Shown here in pieces: positions 16,152-24,399 of a DNA stretch of 64,000 bases. The DNA is taken from assembly GCF_003172895.1 (NCBI RefSeq), contig NZ_QGKL01000042.1:186001-250000 (forward strand), given 5' to 3'. This DNA is from Leucothrix arctica (GTDB lineage Bacteria > Pseudomonadota > Gammaproteobacteria > Thiotrichales > Thiotrichaceae). Position numbers and translations under genes: made by a program. Positions within the stretch are counted from its first letter, which is position 1. Every line of letters starts with the position of its first letter. The notes beneath the pieces are model-generated. The model saw only the letters and a program-made list of their open reading frames with translations. It was not told the origin of the DNA and did no database searches.

Positions 16152-17426
16152 TTATCCTAAAAGTTTTAGTTCACCAGTAAGCGGAATAGCTGGGGCCGAT
16201 GTGTTAGCCACAATCTTAAGATCAAATTTATCGCCTTCACGCTGCCATTGACCTGCTACTAGCGGTGTCTTGGTGACATTGTTAATAGGGCCGTTTGACC
16301 AATCGACGTTACCGACGATAGTGTCAAGCTTAGTACCCGCAATCGCTTTAATGATGGCACTTGGATCACTAAGATCATCAGCACGCTTGATCACATCTGC
16401 AACTACTTCAAATAGCGCATGTTTAAAGCCGATAGGCTGTGTCCATGGGCGACCAGATGCTGCGGTATAACCGTGTGCAAGGTCTTTGGCTGAAGCGCCT
16501 GTCAGTGAAGAGTTAAATGGATGGTTTGGTGACCACCAAACTTCTGACGACAAACCATCGCCACGTTCACCCAGTGACTCAACCACTGATGGGAAAAGGA
16601 TAGCTTTACCGATAGTGACTACTTTTGGCTTTAGGCCCTGTTGTGCGGCTTGAGACCAGAACGTTGCAAAGTCAGGTGGGATCATGTTTCCAGTGATAAT
16701 TTCACAGCCCGCTTCTTTAAACGCTGAAATTTGACTTGAGAAGTCATCAGTTAACGGCTGGTATTGACCTGGTACAACAAGGTTATAGCCAGCTTCTGCT
16801 AATGGCTTTGGTAAACCAAGCTCAGGGTGACCCCATGCATTACCATCCGCGTCATTTGGAAATAGTCCACCAGCAACCTTTTTAACGCCAGTCTTGCCCC
16901 ACATGTCTAGGAAAGAGCCAATGACATCTTCTAGGCCCCAGAAGAAATGGTAAGTCGAGTCAAAGCCTTTACCTGGGACACCTTTACGACCGAAGAAGTA
17001 GGGCTGCCATGGGCAATCCGTAGTAATACAAGGGACTTCCATTGCTTCTGCCTGATCAGCGACAGGGTTTACGGTATCTGGCGTTGAGGCAGCCACAATA
17101 ATGTCTACTTCATCACGCAGAATAAGGTCTGCTGCAACCTGTGCAGCGCGGTTAGGGTTAGACTGGCTATCTTTTGAGATGATTTTGACCGTATAGCGTT
17201 TACCGTTGTTTTCAATGCCACCTTCAAAGGCTTTAGCAATAGCTGCTAATACATAGTCGTCTGCCTCGGCAAAACCCGCTAGAGAGCCAGTGCGCGGGCT
17301 AACATGACCAATTTTAATAACTGGGTTGTCAGCATAAGCATTTGTGTATTTAAGAATGGCAGGCGCGGCCATAATGGCGGCAGTTCCTTTTAGAAAGTTT
17401 CTACGTGATCCGTGTGATTTACTCAT
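16152..17426 (-). CDS. Liv-type ABC importer substrate-binding protein, TAT-exported
   Basis: 424 residues from the ATG at 17426, chosen for the strong GGAGGAGGAACC ribosome site. The N-terminus carries a twin-arginine signal (GSRRNFLKGTAAIMAAPAIL), so the protein is probably exported folded. The mature part is a type I periplasmic binding protein of the amide/urea/branched-chain group (IKIGHVSPRTGSLAGFAEADDYV, AAQVAADLILRDEVDIIVAASTPDT). A TAT leader often goes with cofactors or large ligands but is common in this subfamily. It is the importer's specificity component; the ligand is not evident. Confidence 0.92.
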   Translation of the reverse strand: MSKSHGSRRNFLKGTAAIMAAPAILKYTNAYADNPVIKIGHVSPRTGSLAGFAEADDYVLAAIAKAFEGGIENNGKRYTVKIISKDSQSNPNRAAQVAADLILRDEVDIIVAASTPDTVNPVADQAEAMEVPCITTDCPWQPYFFGRKGVPGKGFDSTYHFFWGLEDVIGSFLDMWGKTGVKKVAGGLFPNDADGNAWGHPELGLPKPLAEAGYNLVVPGQYQPLTDDFSSQISAFKEAGCEIITGNMIPPDFATFWSQAAQQGLKPKVVTIGKAILFPSVVESLGERGDGLSSEVWWSPNHPFNSSLTGASAKDLAHGYTAASGRPWTQPIGFKHALFEVVADVIKRADDLSDPSAIIKAIAGTKLDTIVGNVDWSNGPINNVTKTPLVAGQWQREGDKFDLKIVANTSAPAIPLTGELKLLG

Positions 17427-17499
17427 GGTTCCTCCTCCAAACACCAAAATCGCTTTGGTGTGATTGTTCAAACGAATGTTGACTCAGATTTCGAGTCTA

Positions 17500-18429
17500 T
17501 TAACTTTTATCGATAATCGTTTCCAGCTTACTTAGGTGAGAACTCACCTTGTTACGTACTTCATCGGCTTCTTCAGCCGTCCACTTTTGAAAGCCTTCAC
17601 CACTTTTCATGCCGAGTTTTCCTTCGTCTACAAGCTTTTGCAGGTAAGGAGAGGGGCCTTGGCGGCTTTCTAAATCAAATAAAACGTTTTCATGGATATC
17701 TAAGGTCAAATCGGTACCTACTAGGTCAGAATTTTCTAGCGGTCCTAGTACGGCTAAACGACGCCCAAAACTGGCTTTGATAACGGTGTCGACGGCTTTG
17801 GCATCACAGATGCCGCGTTCAACCAAGCTAATTGCTTCGCGCCATAGTGCGTGTTGCAAGCGGTTACCGATAAAACCAGGAACATCCTTCTCTACCATAA
17901 CAGGTGTTTTTTCGGCATGGGTGAGCAGTGCCATCATATCGTCTGCAACCGTGCTGTCTGTCCACTCTGTTTTAATCACTTCAACCAGCGGGATCATATG
18001 AGGTGGGTTCCACCAATGGGTTCCAACTGCACGATGGCGAGTTTTCAAACCAATCATAATCTTGCTGATCTGAATCACAGATGTATTCGACGCTAAGATG
18101 CAATGTGCTGGCGCGTATCTTTCAATATCCGCAAAAATTTGTTGTTTGAGTGGAAGCTTTTCAGGGGCAGCTTCAAATACCACATCGGCATTTTTAACCG
18201 TTTCTTCCAGTGTTTCGTAAACGGCTATGCGCTGCAAGATGGGCTTTTGCTCGATCACTGAAACACCAAGTGCTGTTAAACTTTTAGCGATGTGTTGAAT
18301 TAGTGCTTCCCGTGCTGCAGGCATCGGGTCAGTGATCGATATCGTATGCCCTGCGCGAGCCATTACTAGAGCGATACCATGCCCCATCAATCCAGCGCCA
18401 ATTATCCCAATGTGTCGTTGTTCACTCAT
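17500..18429 (-). CDS. 3-hydroxyacyl-CoA-dehydrogenase-family NAD-dependent oxidoreductase
   Basis: 309 residues from the ATG at 18429 (AGGA upstream). A Rossmann N-domain (IGIIGAGLMGHGIALVMARAG) precedes the catalytic NTSVI and GTHWWNPPHMIPLVEV region, which parallels the HFFNP motif of HCDH, and the C-domain has VPGFIGNRLQHALWREAI. L-carnitine dehydrogenase and lambda-crystallin-type enzymes share this architecture and act on free hydroxy acids. In this operon it plausibly oxidises a 3-hydroxy acid to the beta-keto acid used by the BKACE enzyme. It lies four bases after the SDR gene. Confidence 0.88.
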   Translation of the reverse strand: MSEQRHIGIIGAGLMGHGIALVMARAGHTISITDPMPAAREALIQHIAKSLTALGVSVIEQKPILQRIAVYETLEETVKNADVVFEAAPEKLPLKQQIFADIERYAPAHCILASNTSVIQISKIMIGLKTRHRAVGTHWWNPPHMIPLVEVIKTEWTDSTVADDMMALLTHAEKTPVMVEKDVPGFIGNRLQHALWREAISLVERGICDAKAVDTVIKASFGRRLAVLGPLENSDLVGTDLTLDIHENVLFDLESRQGPSPYLQKLVDEGKLGMKSGEGFQKWTAEEADEVRNKVSSHLSKLETIIDKS

Positions 18430-18433
18430 TGTA

Positions 18434-19231
18434 TTATCCTGCTGTATAGCCGCCATCGGCATATAAGATATGACCGGTGTAGAAGTCAGAGGCCTTTGAA
18501 GAAAGGAACAGTAATGGGCCTGATAAATCTTCTGGTTCGCCTAAGCGTCCTTTCGGAACACGCGCCAAGAAACCTTCACGTACCGCGATCGCTTTTTCAG
18601 TGTCTTCAAACATCCAAGCGGTTAACGGTGAGCGGAAAACAGTTGGGGCAATAGCATTAACCGTGATGCCTGTTGGGCCGAGCTCGCACCCGAGCGCTTT
18701 AGTCATTCCATCAACGGCCGCTTTAGAGGCACAGTAAGCGGTATATCCCGCTGGGTGGCCAAGCAGGCCACGTGCAGATGAAACTAATACGATCTTTCCG
18801 CCATTGCCTTGGGCTTTCATAATGCCGGCTGCGGCACGTGACAATAGCCAGCTTTGTGTGACGTTAGCATCCATTACATCTTTAAAGGTGTCTGGCTCCA
18901 TGTCATTAATCAGTGCGATTTTGTTCATGCCAGAGGCAACGACTAAGATATCGAGTGAGCCATAACGACTAACAGCGGTTTCCATGAGGGCATTACAAGC
19001 TGTTTCTTCGATGGGGCGCATATTAACCGTTGTAACGTCAGCACCTGACTCACGACATTCGCTGGCAATTTCTTCTAAAGCGATTGCGTTACCCGCTGCT
19101 AATACTAGCTTGCAGCCTGCACCGGCTAAGATACGTGCGGCAACCATACCAAAAGCACCAGATGCGCCGGTAATAACGGCTACTTTATCTTTAACTTCAA
19201 ACATGAATAGGGGATTAGTAATTCCAGACAT
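18434..19231 (-). CDS. SDR-family NAD(P)-dependent dehydrogenase
   Basis: 265 residues from the ATG at 19231, which overlaps the cupin stop codon (TAATG) and has GGAGGC upstream. The cofactor motif TGASGAFG is at 21-28, catalytic Ser near 152 (VSSARG), Tyr166 and Lys170 in YCASK, and the C-terminal GHILYADGGYTAG is standard. The usual NAG after strand 4 is replaced by VASG. It likely oxidises an alcohol of the imported substrate or an intermediate; the stereochemistry cannot be read. Confidence 0.9.
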   Translation of the reverse strand: MSGITNPLFMFEVKDKVAVITGASGAFGMVAARILAGAGCKLVLAAGNAIALEEIASECRESGADVTTVNMRPIEETACNALMETAVSRYGSLDILVVASGMNKIALINDMEPDTFKDVMDANVTQSWLLSRAAAGIMKAQGNGGKIVLVSSARGLLGHPAGYTAYCASKAAVDGMTKALGCELGPTGITVNAIAPTVFRSPLTAWMFEDTEKAIAVREGFLARVPKGRLGEPEDLSGPLLFLSSKASDFYTGHILYADGGYTAG

Positions 19232-19578
19232 TATGTAGCCTCCGGTGGGTAGGGCATGACGACCATCATGATGCAAACATCGTTACGACGGTTTTCTATT
19301 TCGCGCACTTCATTCGCTGGAATGGTGCAGCTATCAAATTTCTTGAGGGTTGTTTCATTGCCATCAATGATGACGGTCATTTCGCCTTCGACGACGACAT
19401 AGACTTTTTCGAAGGGTGTGCTGTCTGGGCCAGCGCCACCACCGGGTAAGAACTGAGATAAGCCCACCCATTGATTGGTTGGGCCACCTTCCATGAAACC
19501 TTGTAGGCGTAAGCCAAGGACATCACGATGATTCGGTGCGATATAGGGTTGAGCATCTTGGAAACGATTAACTAGCAT
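19231..19578 (-). CDS. Single-domain cupin
   Basis: 115 residues, first gene of the operon, with GGGAGACGTC just before its ATG. The cupin core is visible as GGGAGPDSTPFEKVYVVVEGEMTV and the second half as KKFDSCTIPANEVREIEN. The first motif lacks the usual pair of histidines, so metal binding is doubtful; small cupins of this kind can be isomerases, lyases or ligand sensors. Context points to the same catabolic route as the dehydrogenases downstream. Confidence 0.82.
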   Translation of the reverse strand: MLVNRFQDAQPYIAPNHRDVLGLRLQGFMEGGPTNQWVGLSQFLPGGGAGPDSTPFEKVYVVVEGEMTVIIDGNETTLKKFDSCTIPANEVREIENRRNDVCIMMVVMPYPPEAT

Positions 19579-19672
19579 GACGTCTCCCAGTTAAGGCCTT
19601 TCTGATTCATATTTCCTCCTTTGAGCCTAAGCACCTTTAGTTAATGGTGAGTAGTGCTTGATGATATAGTTA

Positions 19673-19701
19673 ATGATACACTTGTATCGTAATGCGGTCA
19701 A
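19673..19701 (-). promoter_or_regulatory. Promoter and palindromic operator of the BKACE operon
   Basis: On the minus strand TTGACC (-35, 19696-19701) and TATCAT (-10, 19673-19678) are 17 bases apart. The inverted repeat GATACA-ct-TGTATC (19675-19688) lies across the spacer and -10 box, a repressor-like position. Farther upstream on the same strand are two direct ACCACG half-sites 21 bp apart (between about 19713 and 19740). Both elements recur upstream of the cyclase gene. The divergent IclR regulator is the obvious candidate to bind them. Confidence 0.65.
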
Positions 19702-19796
19702 TGATAACTGCATCGTGGTTTTAATGTATTGCTACGTGGTTCATTATATTTACGTTAGAATGCGCGGCTACGATTTATATGAGGGTTTAAAAAGAA

Positions 19797-20555
19797 ATGG
19801 CTAATACTGATAAAGGTGAGTCTAGAAGTGGTATTCAGGTTATTGCCAGAGCAGCTGCGGTGCTTAGAGAGCTGAAGGGCAATACCTCAGGCATGAGTAT
19901 TGGTCAGATTGCTGAACGTTTGGAGCTACCTCGCTCAACGGTGCAGCGGATTGTCGGGGCACTTAAAGAAGAGCGATTAGTGATTGCATCTTCTTCATCG
20001 GGTGGTTTACGTCTGGGTCCTGAGTTACATGCACTTGCAGGTGCTGCTCGTTATGACATTGTTGAGCTATGTAAGCCTCATTTAAGTGATTTGGTTGCGA
20101 AAACAGGCGAAACAGCGGATTTATCGGTACTGCGCGACAATAAAATGATCTTCTTGGATCAAGTACAAGGTTCGCACCGTTTACGTACCGTGTCCGTCGT
20201 AGGTTCTACCTTTCCTTTAACCACCACAGCGAATGGAATTGCGTGTTTGTCCATGTTAGATGATGAACAAGTTTCTAAGTTAGTGCATACAGAGTGGGAT
20301 AAAGAAGGTATTAATGGTGACTTTGAAGCATTGTTGGCAAGAGTGAGTCGAGCGCGTGATAATGGCTTGAGCTATGACAGGGAATATCACTCTCGTGGAG
20401 TGTCTGCGATTGGCTTTGCTTTTCGTGACAGCTTGAATGAGGTTTACTCAATATCTGTGCCAGTACCTTCATCTCGTTTTGATGAGCTTGAAGAGCATGT
20501 TAGTAATACTCTGCGTATATTAAAGATTGAAATAGAACATCTGATGGTTGGCTAA
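19797..20555 (+). CDS. IclR-family transcriptional regulator
   Basis: 252 residues. The N-terminal winged helix (MSIGQIAERLELPRSTVQRIVGALKEERLV, about 33-63) is characteristic, followed by the GAF-like effector domain with LSVLRDNKMIFLDQV, FPLTTTANGIACLSML and the C-terminal SRGVSAIGFAFRD. It is divergent from the cupin-to-BKACE operon, with about 218 bp between the starts, and most probably controls it and the cyclase gene. IclR proteins act as repressors or activators with small organic acids as effectors. Confidence 0.93.
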   Translation: MANTDKGESRSGIQVIARAAAVLRELKGNTSGMSIGQIAERLELPRSTVQRIVGALKEERLVIASSSSGGLRLGPELHALAGAARYDIVELCKPHLSDLVAKTGETADLSVLRDNKMIFLDQVQGSHRLRTVSVVGSTFPLTTTANGIACLSMLDDEQVSKLVHTEWDKEGINGDFEALLARVSRARDNGLSYDREYHSRGVSAIGFAFRDSLNEVYSISVPVPSSRFDELEEHVSNTLRILKIEIEHLMVG

Positions 20556-20570
20556 TTAAAATTGTGTTTT

Positions 20571-20603
20571 GAGTAACCGTCCCTGATATTAGGGACGGTA
20601 CTC
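20571..20603. terminator. Strong hairpin between iclR-type gene and cyclase gene
   Basis: ACCGTCCCT pairs with AGGGACGGT around a GATATT loop, and GAGT/ACTC extend the stem past a one-base bulge. It lies between convergent genes and can serve both strands. There is no long T-run on either side. Confidence 0.65.
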
Positions 20604-20613
20604 TGATCTTGCT

Positions 20614-21489
20614 TTAGGTCTTGTCGTTACCTGTTTCGATACGATAGTCACCACTAGGATCAACCATCGCAACAAGGCGAACGATACAACCGTCACCTTT
20701 CTTCCAGCGCCAAGGGAATGCAGCAAACGTCACACGCTTGCCAGTAACCTTGTCAATATCACCGCCTACGTTTTCAAATCCACAGATACCTGCAGAAAGA
20801 ATCGCGTTATGGCAAGGCTCCCAGTCAGGGAAGTCCTCAATGACATCACGACCAGTTTCTGCTTTATATTCTTCACAAATATTAGGTAGAAGACCGTGAG
20901 GTTTACCTGGGCCGTGTGGGCCAATTGCAGTGGCAAGTGGGTGGTCTAATGCTTGTGTGTCATTACCAACCATCTTTACTTTCTTTTTAACAAACCACTC
21001 ACCCGCTTCTTTACCAAAGCCTGGCGCATGTCCGTAATAAATCTGGTTGTCACCGTAGTATTTGTGCCATCCAGTATTGATGATAACAATGTCACCTTCA
21101 CGGATTTTAGGTGTCGCATTCTCTAGGTCTTCTGCTGTAATCATTTCCCATTTTTTCTTTGGGATGTCTAATACAACACCGGTACCAAAGAAGTAAGGTA
21201 GTGGTACTTCGTCCATGAATGGCGCGCCCGGTACAACGTGTGCTGGTGCATCAATGTGTGTTCCAGAGTGCATAACAGTCGTGATTTTCTGTGTTAGTAC
21301 ACCACCCGTCTTAGCCATGCCATGTAAACGTTCGATCTTTACATCTTCAAAGTAAGGCCAGCAAGGCTGTCCCTGACCCCATGGGTGACTTAAGTCGTAA
21401 AACTGTATACCCATGTTGTTCTTGTCATTTGACTCTTCGAACTGACATAAAGACTCATCGCGCCAATCGCCTTCTTCCCATCCTGGCAT
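20614..21489 (-). CDS. Cyclase-family metal-dependent hydrolase
   Basis: 291 residues from the ATG at 21489, chosen for the strong GAGGAGAAGGAAT ribosome site. The family signature HSGTHIDAPAH (His74, His78, Asp80, His84) is the metal-binding motif shared by kynurenine formamidase and isatin hydrolase, which hydrolyse amides or open lactam rings. DLSHPWGQGQPCWP and HAILSAGICGFENVGGDID-type segments also fit. A promoter element shared with the BKACE operon puts it in the same regulon, suggesting a hydrolytic or ring-opening step before the oxidation and cleavage steps. Confidence 0.88.
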   Translation of the reverse strand: MPGWEEGDWRDESLCQFEESNDKNNMGIQFYDLSHPWGQGQPCWPYFEDVKIERLHGMAKTGGVLTQKITTVMHSGTHIDAPAHVVPGAPFMDEVPLPYFFGTGVVLDIPKKKWEMITAEDLENATPKIREGDIVIINTGWHKYYGDNQIYYGHAPGFGKEAGEWFVKKKVKMVGNDTQALDHPLATAIGPHGPGKPHGLLPNICEEYKAETGRDVIEDFPDWEPCHNAILSAGICGFENVGGDIDKVTGKRVTFAAFPWRWKKGDGCIVRLVAMVDPSGDYRIETGNDKT

Positions 21490-21526
21490 ATTCCTTCTCC
21501 TCGTGGTTTTTAAATAAATCACATTG

Positions 21527-21545
21527 TGGTACATGTGTATCATTA
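21527..21545 (-). promoter_or_regulatory. Operator upstream of the cyclase gene, shared with the BKACE operon
   Basis: The minus strand reads AATGATACACATGTACCAC. On the plus strand the BKACE promoter (19672-19690) reads AATGATACACTTGTATCGT, identical at 15 of 19 positions including the first ten. The core TGATACACATGTACCA is itself a near palindrome. Downstream (minus strand) an ACCACG repeat follows, as in the other promoter, 23 bp from the first ACCAC. Confidence 0.6.
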
Positions 21546-21696
21546 TGGTAGCACAGAAAAGTTGAAGTGATAAATAATAAATTCCATAAAGCTACCGCTA
21601 TTTCCGTTTCTAACTGGCAGCACCGACGCTCGGGAACCACAGCCGACCATTCTTTCGTTCGCAAAAGATTTACCAAACTAATGCTCACTCGCGGGA

Positions 21697-22122
21697 TTGG
21701 CTTGCACCGTTTTAGCAATCTATTTCAGCATCACAGGTGTTTATTACGCAGCAATGATCGGCATGATCTGGGCGGTTGCATTTGATTGGGCAGATGGACT
21801 TGTTGCTAGGCGCATGAAAGGTCGCAAGGGGTATCAAAGTATCTTTGGCGGTCAGCTAGATGTATTAATCGATATAGTGAATTACGGCGTCACCCCAGCT
21901 ATTTTGTTGATGAGCCACGGAAACTTTGAACCCGTGTTTCTAATCGGTGCATTTATTATGCTGGCAGCTAGCGCAATTAGACTAAGTTATTTCAGTACAT
22001 TCGGCTTATCTGGTGGTGCTAAGTACACAGGTTTAGCATTGGATAACAACAGCATTATTTTAGTATTCATCTTCTTATTTGAAAGTACTTTTAGTCAGGG
22101 CTCTTTTTCATCTGTAGCGTAA
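21697..22122 (+). pseudogene. Truncated CDP-alcohol phosphatidyltransferase
   Basis: The frame encodes membrane helices and the CDP-alcohol transferase motif DWADGLVARR followed by GGQLDVLID, the Asp-rich metal and CDP site of phosphatidylserine-synthase-like enzymes. The intact frame opens only at TTG 21697. Immediately upstream the same frame continues as coding-like FAKDLPN, then an in-frame TAA (21679-21681), then CSLAGLAC, exactly where a Leu codon would be expected (LPN-x-CSLAG). No start codon exists in that upstream frame down to its next stop at 21571. The C-terminus ends at about 141 residues, lacking the last helices of the family. It is most likely a decaying gene rather than an active synthase. 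Confidence 0.65.
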
Positions 22123-22154
22123 ATTATTATAAAACTTTGCAAGTACTCAGTCGT

Positions 22155-22182
22155 GAGGCCCAACTAGTTATAGTTGAGCCTC
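22155..22182. terminator. Bidirectional hairpin
   Basis: GAGGC/GCCTC and CAACTA/TAGTTG stack with one internal mismatch around a GTTA loop. It sits between the phosphatidyltransferase remnant and the convergent RTX-like gene. Confidence 0.6.
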
Positions 22183-22222
22183 TTGCTGGTAGCACTGTTA
22201 ATTACCTTCTAAAGGGGAATAA

Positions 22223-22810
22223 TTAACAATTAACTAGTGTGTCAATGCCTGGTCCGCCGTTACAACCGTTATTGCCTACACCGCCATTTAGGTAGTCTCT
22301 TCCTGACTCGCCATTCAAGCTGTCGTAGTCTTGACCACCATATAAACGGTCACGACCTTGACCACCATACATGCGGTCTTCACCTCGTTGTCCGTAAAGA
22401 GAGTCACGTCCACGGTTACCATTGATAGTGTCGTGTCCGCTACCGCCAAAGATTTTATCATTACCACGGTTACCATTTAGCGTGTCATTACCACGTCCAC
22501 CACAGATAATGTCATTACCACCTCGGCCGTCAACACGGTCATTACCTGCACCAGCATAGATGACGTCTTGTCCTGGTGTACCGACGATATAATCTGCGCC
22601 TGGTGTGCCCCACATCGTAACGCGGCGACCTTGGCAAGTCATAATTCTAAGTGGTCTAATAGTACGCAAATTTTCCATGGTAATAAGTTTTAGACCAGGG
22701 ATCGCTCTAATCGTCAGGTTATCCGCGCTAACGGTTTGAAGGGTAGCTGCTGTTCCAACTAATGTTAGAAGTATCGCAGCTGCAGTGCTCTTTAAAGTAA
22801 TTGATTTCAT
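22223..22810 (-). CDS. Secreted RTX-repeat (haemolysin-type calcium-binding) protein
   Basis: 195 residues from the ATG at 22810 (GGGAGAAAC upstream). A Sec signal peptide (MKSITLKSTAAAILLTLVGTAATLQTVSA) is followed by a short spacer and, from about residue 75, roughly a dozen nine-residue glycine/aspartate repeats of the form GGxGNDxLx. Many are basic variants such as GNRGNDKIF and GQRGEDRMY. Four cysteines occur (TCQG, IICGG, GCNGG, LVNC). RTX repeats fold as calcium-loaded beta-rolls outside the cell. An N-terminal Sec signal is unusual, since RTX proteins generally leave through type I systems. No partner gene is evident. Confidence 0.82.
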   Translation of the reverse strand: MKSITLKSTAAAILLTLVGTAATLQTVSADNLTIRAIPGLKLITMENLRTIRPLRIMTCQGRRVTMWGTPGADYIVGTPGQDVIYAGAGNDRVDGRGGNDIICGGRGNDTLNGNRGNDKIFGGSGHDTINGNRGRDSLYGQRGEDRMYGGQGRDRLYGGQDYDSLNGESGRDYLNGGVGNNGCNGGPGIDTLVNC

Positions 22811-23212
22811 AGTGTTTCTCCCGAACAACTAATACAAATATAAGATTAAGAACATTTAATGCTCTTACACTGTACAGCGCGAGATAGACTAAATATGGCT
22901 CAATTACTTTGAGTTATTTTCACCTTATCTGCTTTTATATACCGTTGGTCGACCTAAAGTTAGTGATTTTCATTGGGTTAGTGCTAGGTGTCTTTAAGTG
23001 TTTTCTTTGTTGCTTATCAAGTTTTCTCCCCTACCGTTGGTACAGCTTATCGACGCTGTAAAATATGCATATCCGCCCCTTATTACCGCGTAACCAGATA
23101 TCCGCGCCTTTACAGGAACAAATACTAATAGCTGTGATATTCATAGCACTTGAAAAGGTTAAGCCTGTTTAGGGAACACTTAATCACTGTGATTGAATGC
23201 AAAGGAATTGCT
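22811..23212. other. Intergenic region, 402 bp
   Basis: It separates the divergent RTX-like and DUF4124 genes and should hold both promoters. I see no open frame of interest, no strong palindrome and no RNA gene. Confidence 0.5.
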
Positions 23213-24241
23213 ATGCCCACAACACGTCTGCGTACCGCGTTACTATTGATTGCGATCTTGCTATATATGCCATTGGCTCATGCTGAAATCTATCAGTGGG
23301 TGGATGCGAATGGGATGACACATTTTAGTGATAAACCACGTAAGTCTGGACCTAGTAATGTGATTCGCAAAGCTAAAGCAGTGAATAAAGAAGTACGCAG
23401 AAAAGCTTTACCAAAAAGACAATTTAACCGGCCCGTCAAGCAAGTACGAAGAGTAGCAAAGCCTGTTCGTACTAGAAAAGCGCCAGTGGTTAAGAAAGTC
23501 ATCAATAGACAAATGCGTAGCAATGTCGTGGCTAATAAAGAGAAACCTCAGAAAAGGGTGGCTCCGCGTCCCAAGCAAGTCTTAACTAAGAGGCCTTATC
23601 TAGTAGAGAATGAGCAGCGTCCAGAAATATCAAATTATGCAGCTAATCTAACAGCAAGTTTAAGCGCGACTATCTATGACATTGAAAGGATTACTGAGCC
23701 TAAGCCGGAGCTGGCACCAGAAGTAGTATTTGAAGCCGAACCTATGCCGCCTCAGAGGAAAGTCATTAGTAATGTTAAGCAGTCACTGTGTCAGAACAAC
23801 CAAAGACTGTTAACGGTGCTACATGAAAAAGGCTTTGAGTATTACTACGATGATACGGGTGACCTGCGTGTTGCATGGGGTGTAGAAGGTTTCTATAGGC
23901 AAAAGACGCGTTACTTAAGTGATAATGAGGTCGCCCAAAAAACTAAAGCAGTGTCCTTTGGAATCAAGCAATACTGTGAACAGCCATTCGATAAAAAACT
24001 GCAAGCGAAAGCGCGCGAAGATTGGATTCGTTCAGAGTATTGTGACGTGAGTAAGGTGATATTAGCCGATTTAAAGCACCCATTCATGAGAACATCTGAT
24101 CGTGATATTCAGGATCAGGAGAAGGAAATGAAGCGCTTTTGTTCTGAGTATCCGACTAATAAATACCGTGATGACGAACGCTATTATCCTAAGTCGTTGC
24201 ACGTTAAAAGACTGAATCAGAAGCACTTTTTGTATCGATAA
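23213..24241 (+). CDS. DUF4124-domain secreted protein
   Basis: 342 residues from the ATG at 23213 (AAAGGAATTGCT upstream; a TTG at 23150 would add 21 residues before the signal peptide). The signal peptide MPTTRLRTALLLIAILLYMPLAHA is followed directly by the DUF4124 motif EIYQWVDANGMTHFSDKP. Residues about 50-130 are very rich in Lys, Arg, Val and Pro (KAVNKEVRRKALPKR type), probably disordered and cationic. The C-terminal region, with several cysteines (KQYCEQPF, SEYCDVSK, KRFCSEYP), appears structured. DUF4124 proteins are periplasmic and of unknown function. It is monocistronic as far as can be seen. Confidence 0.82.
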   Translation: MPTTRLRTALLLIAILLYMPLAHAEIYQWVDANGMTHFSDKPRKSGPSNVIRKAKAVNKEVRRKALPKRQFNRPVKQVRRVAKPVRTRKAPVVKKVINRQMRSNVVANKEKPQKRVAPRPKQVLTKRPYLVENEQRPEISNYAANLTASLSATIYDIERITEPKPELAPEVVFEAEPMPPQRKVISNVKQSLCQNNQRLLTVLHEKGFEYYYDDTGDLRVAWGVEGFYRQKTRYLSDNEVAQKTKAVSFGIKQYCEQPFDKKLQAKAREDWIRSEYCDVSKVILADLKHPFMRTSDRDIQDQEKEMKRFCSEYPTNKYRDDERYYPKSLHVKRLNQKHFLYR

Positions 24242-24399
24242 GATTACTATTCATAGCTTGTTTGAGTGTTTATTCTTATAAAAGGTTACATTTAAAATAG
24301 TCTAGGAATTAAGTTTCGGTCTTAATACTGAGTAAATGAATCAACTGCTAGTATGCATTTAATAAAAATAATGAGTAGTTGTTACTAGCTTACTTTGCC

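Noticed and set aside
15511-16251. Long plus-strand frame opposite the LivG-like ATPase
   Set aside because: Antisense frame with low-complexity Ser/Ala content; the minus strand encodes a complete ATPase.
11888-19578. Assigning the operon to carnitine catabolism (CdhA/CdhC)
   Set aside because: BKACE plus hydroxyacyl-CoA-dehydrogenase-like genes fit, but the thioesterase, betaine genes and carnitine-specific features are missing, and the SDR, cupin and cyclase are unexplained.
21567-21785. 72-residue frame as a gene
   Set aside because: It is a shadow of the phosphatidyltransferase remnant; the other frame carries the recognisable motif.
22861-22885. CTGTACAG as a LexA/SOS box
   Set aside because: The E. 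coli SOS box is CTGT-N8-ACAG; the eight-base spacer is absent here.
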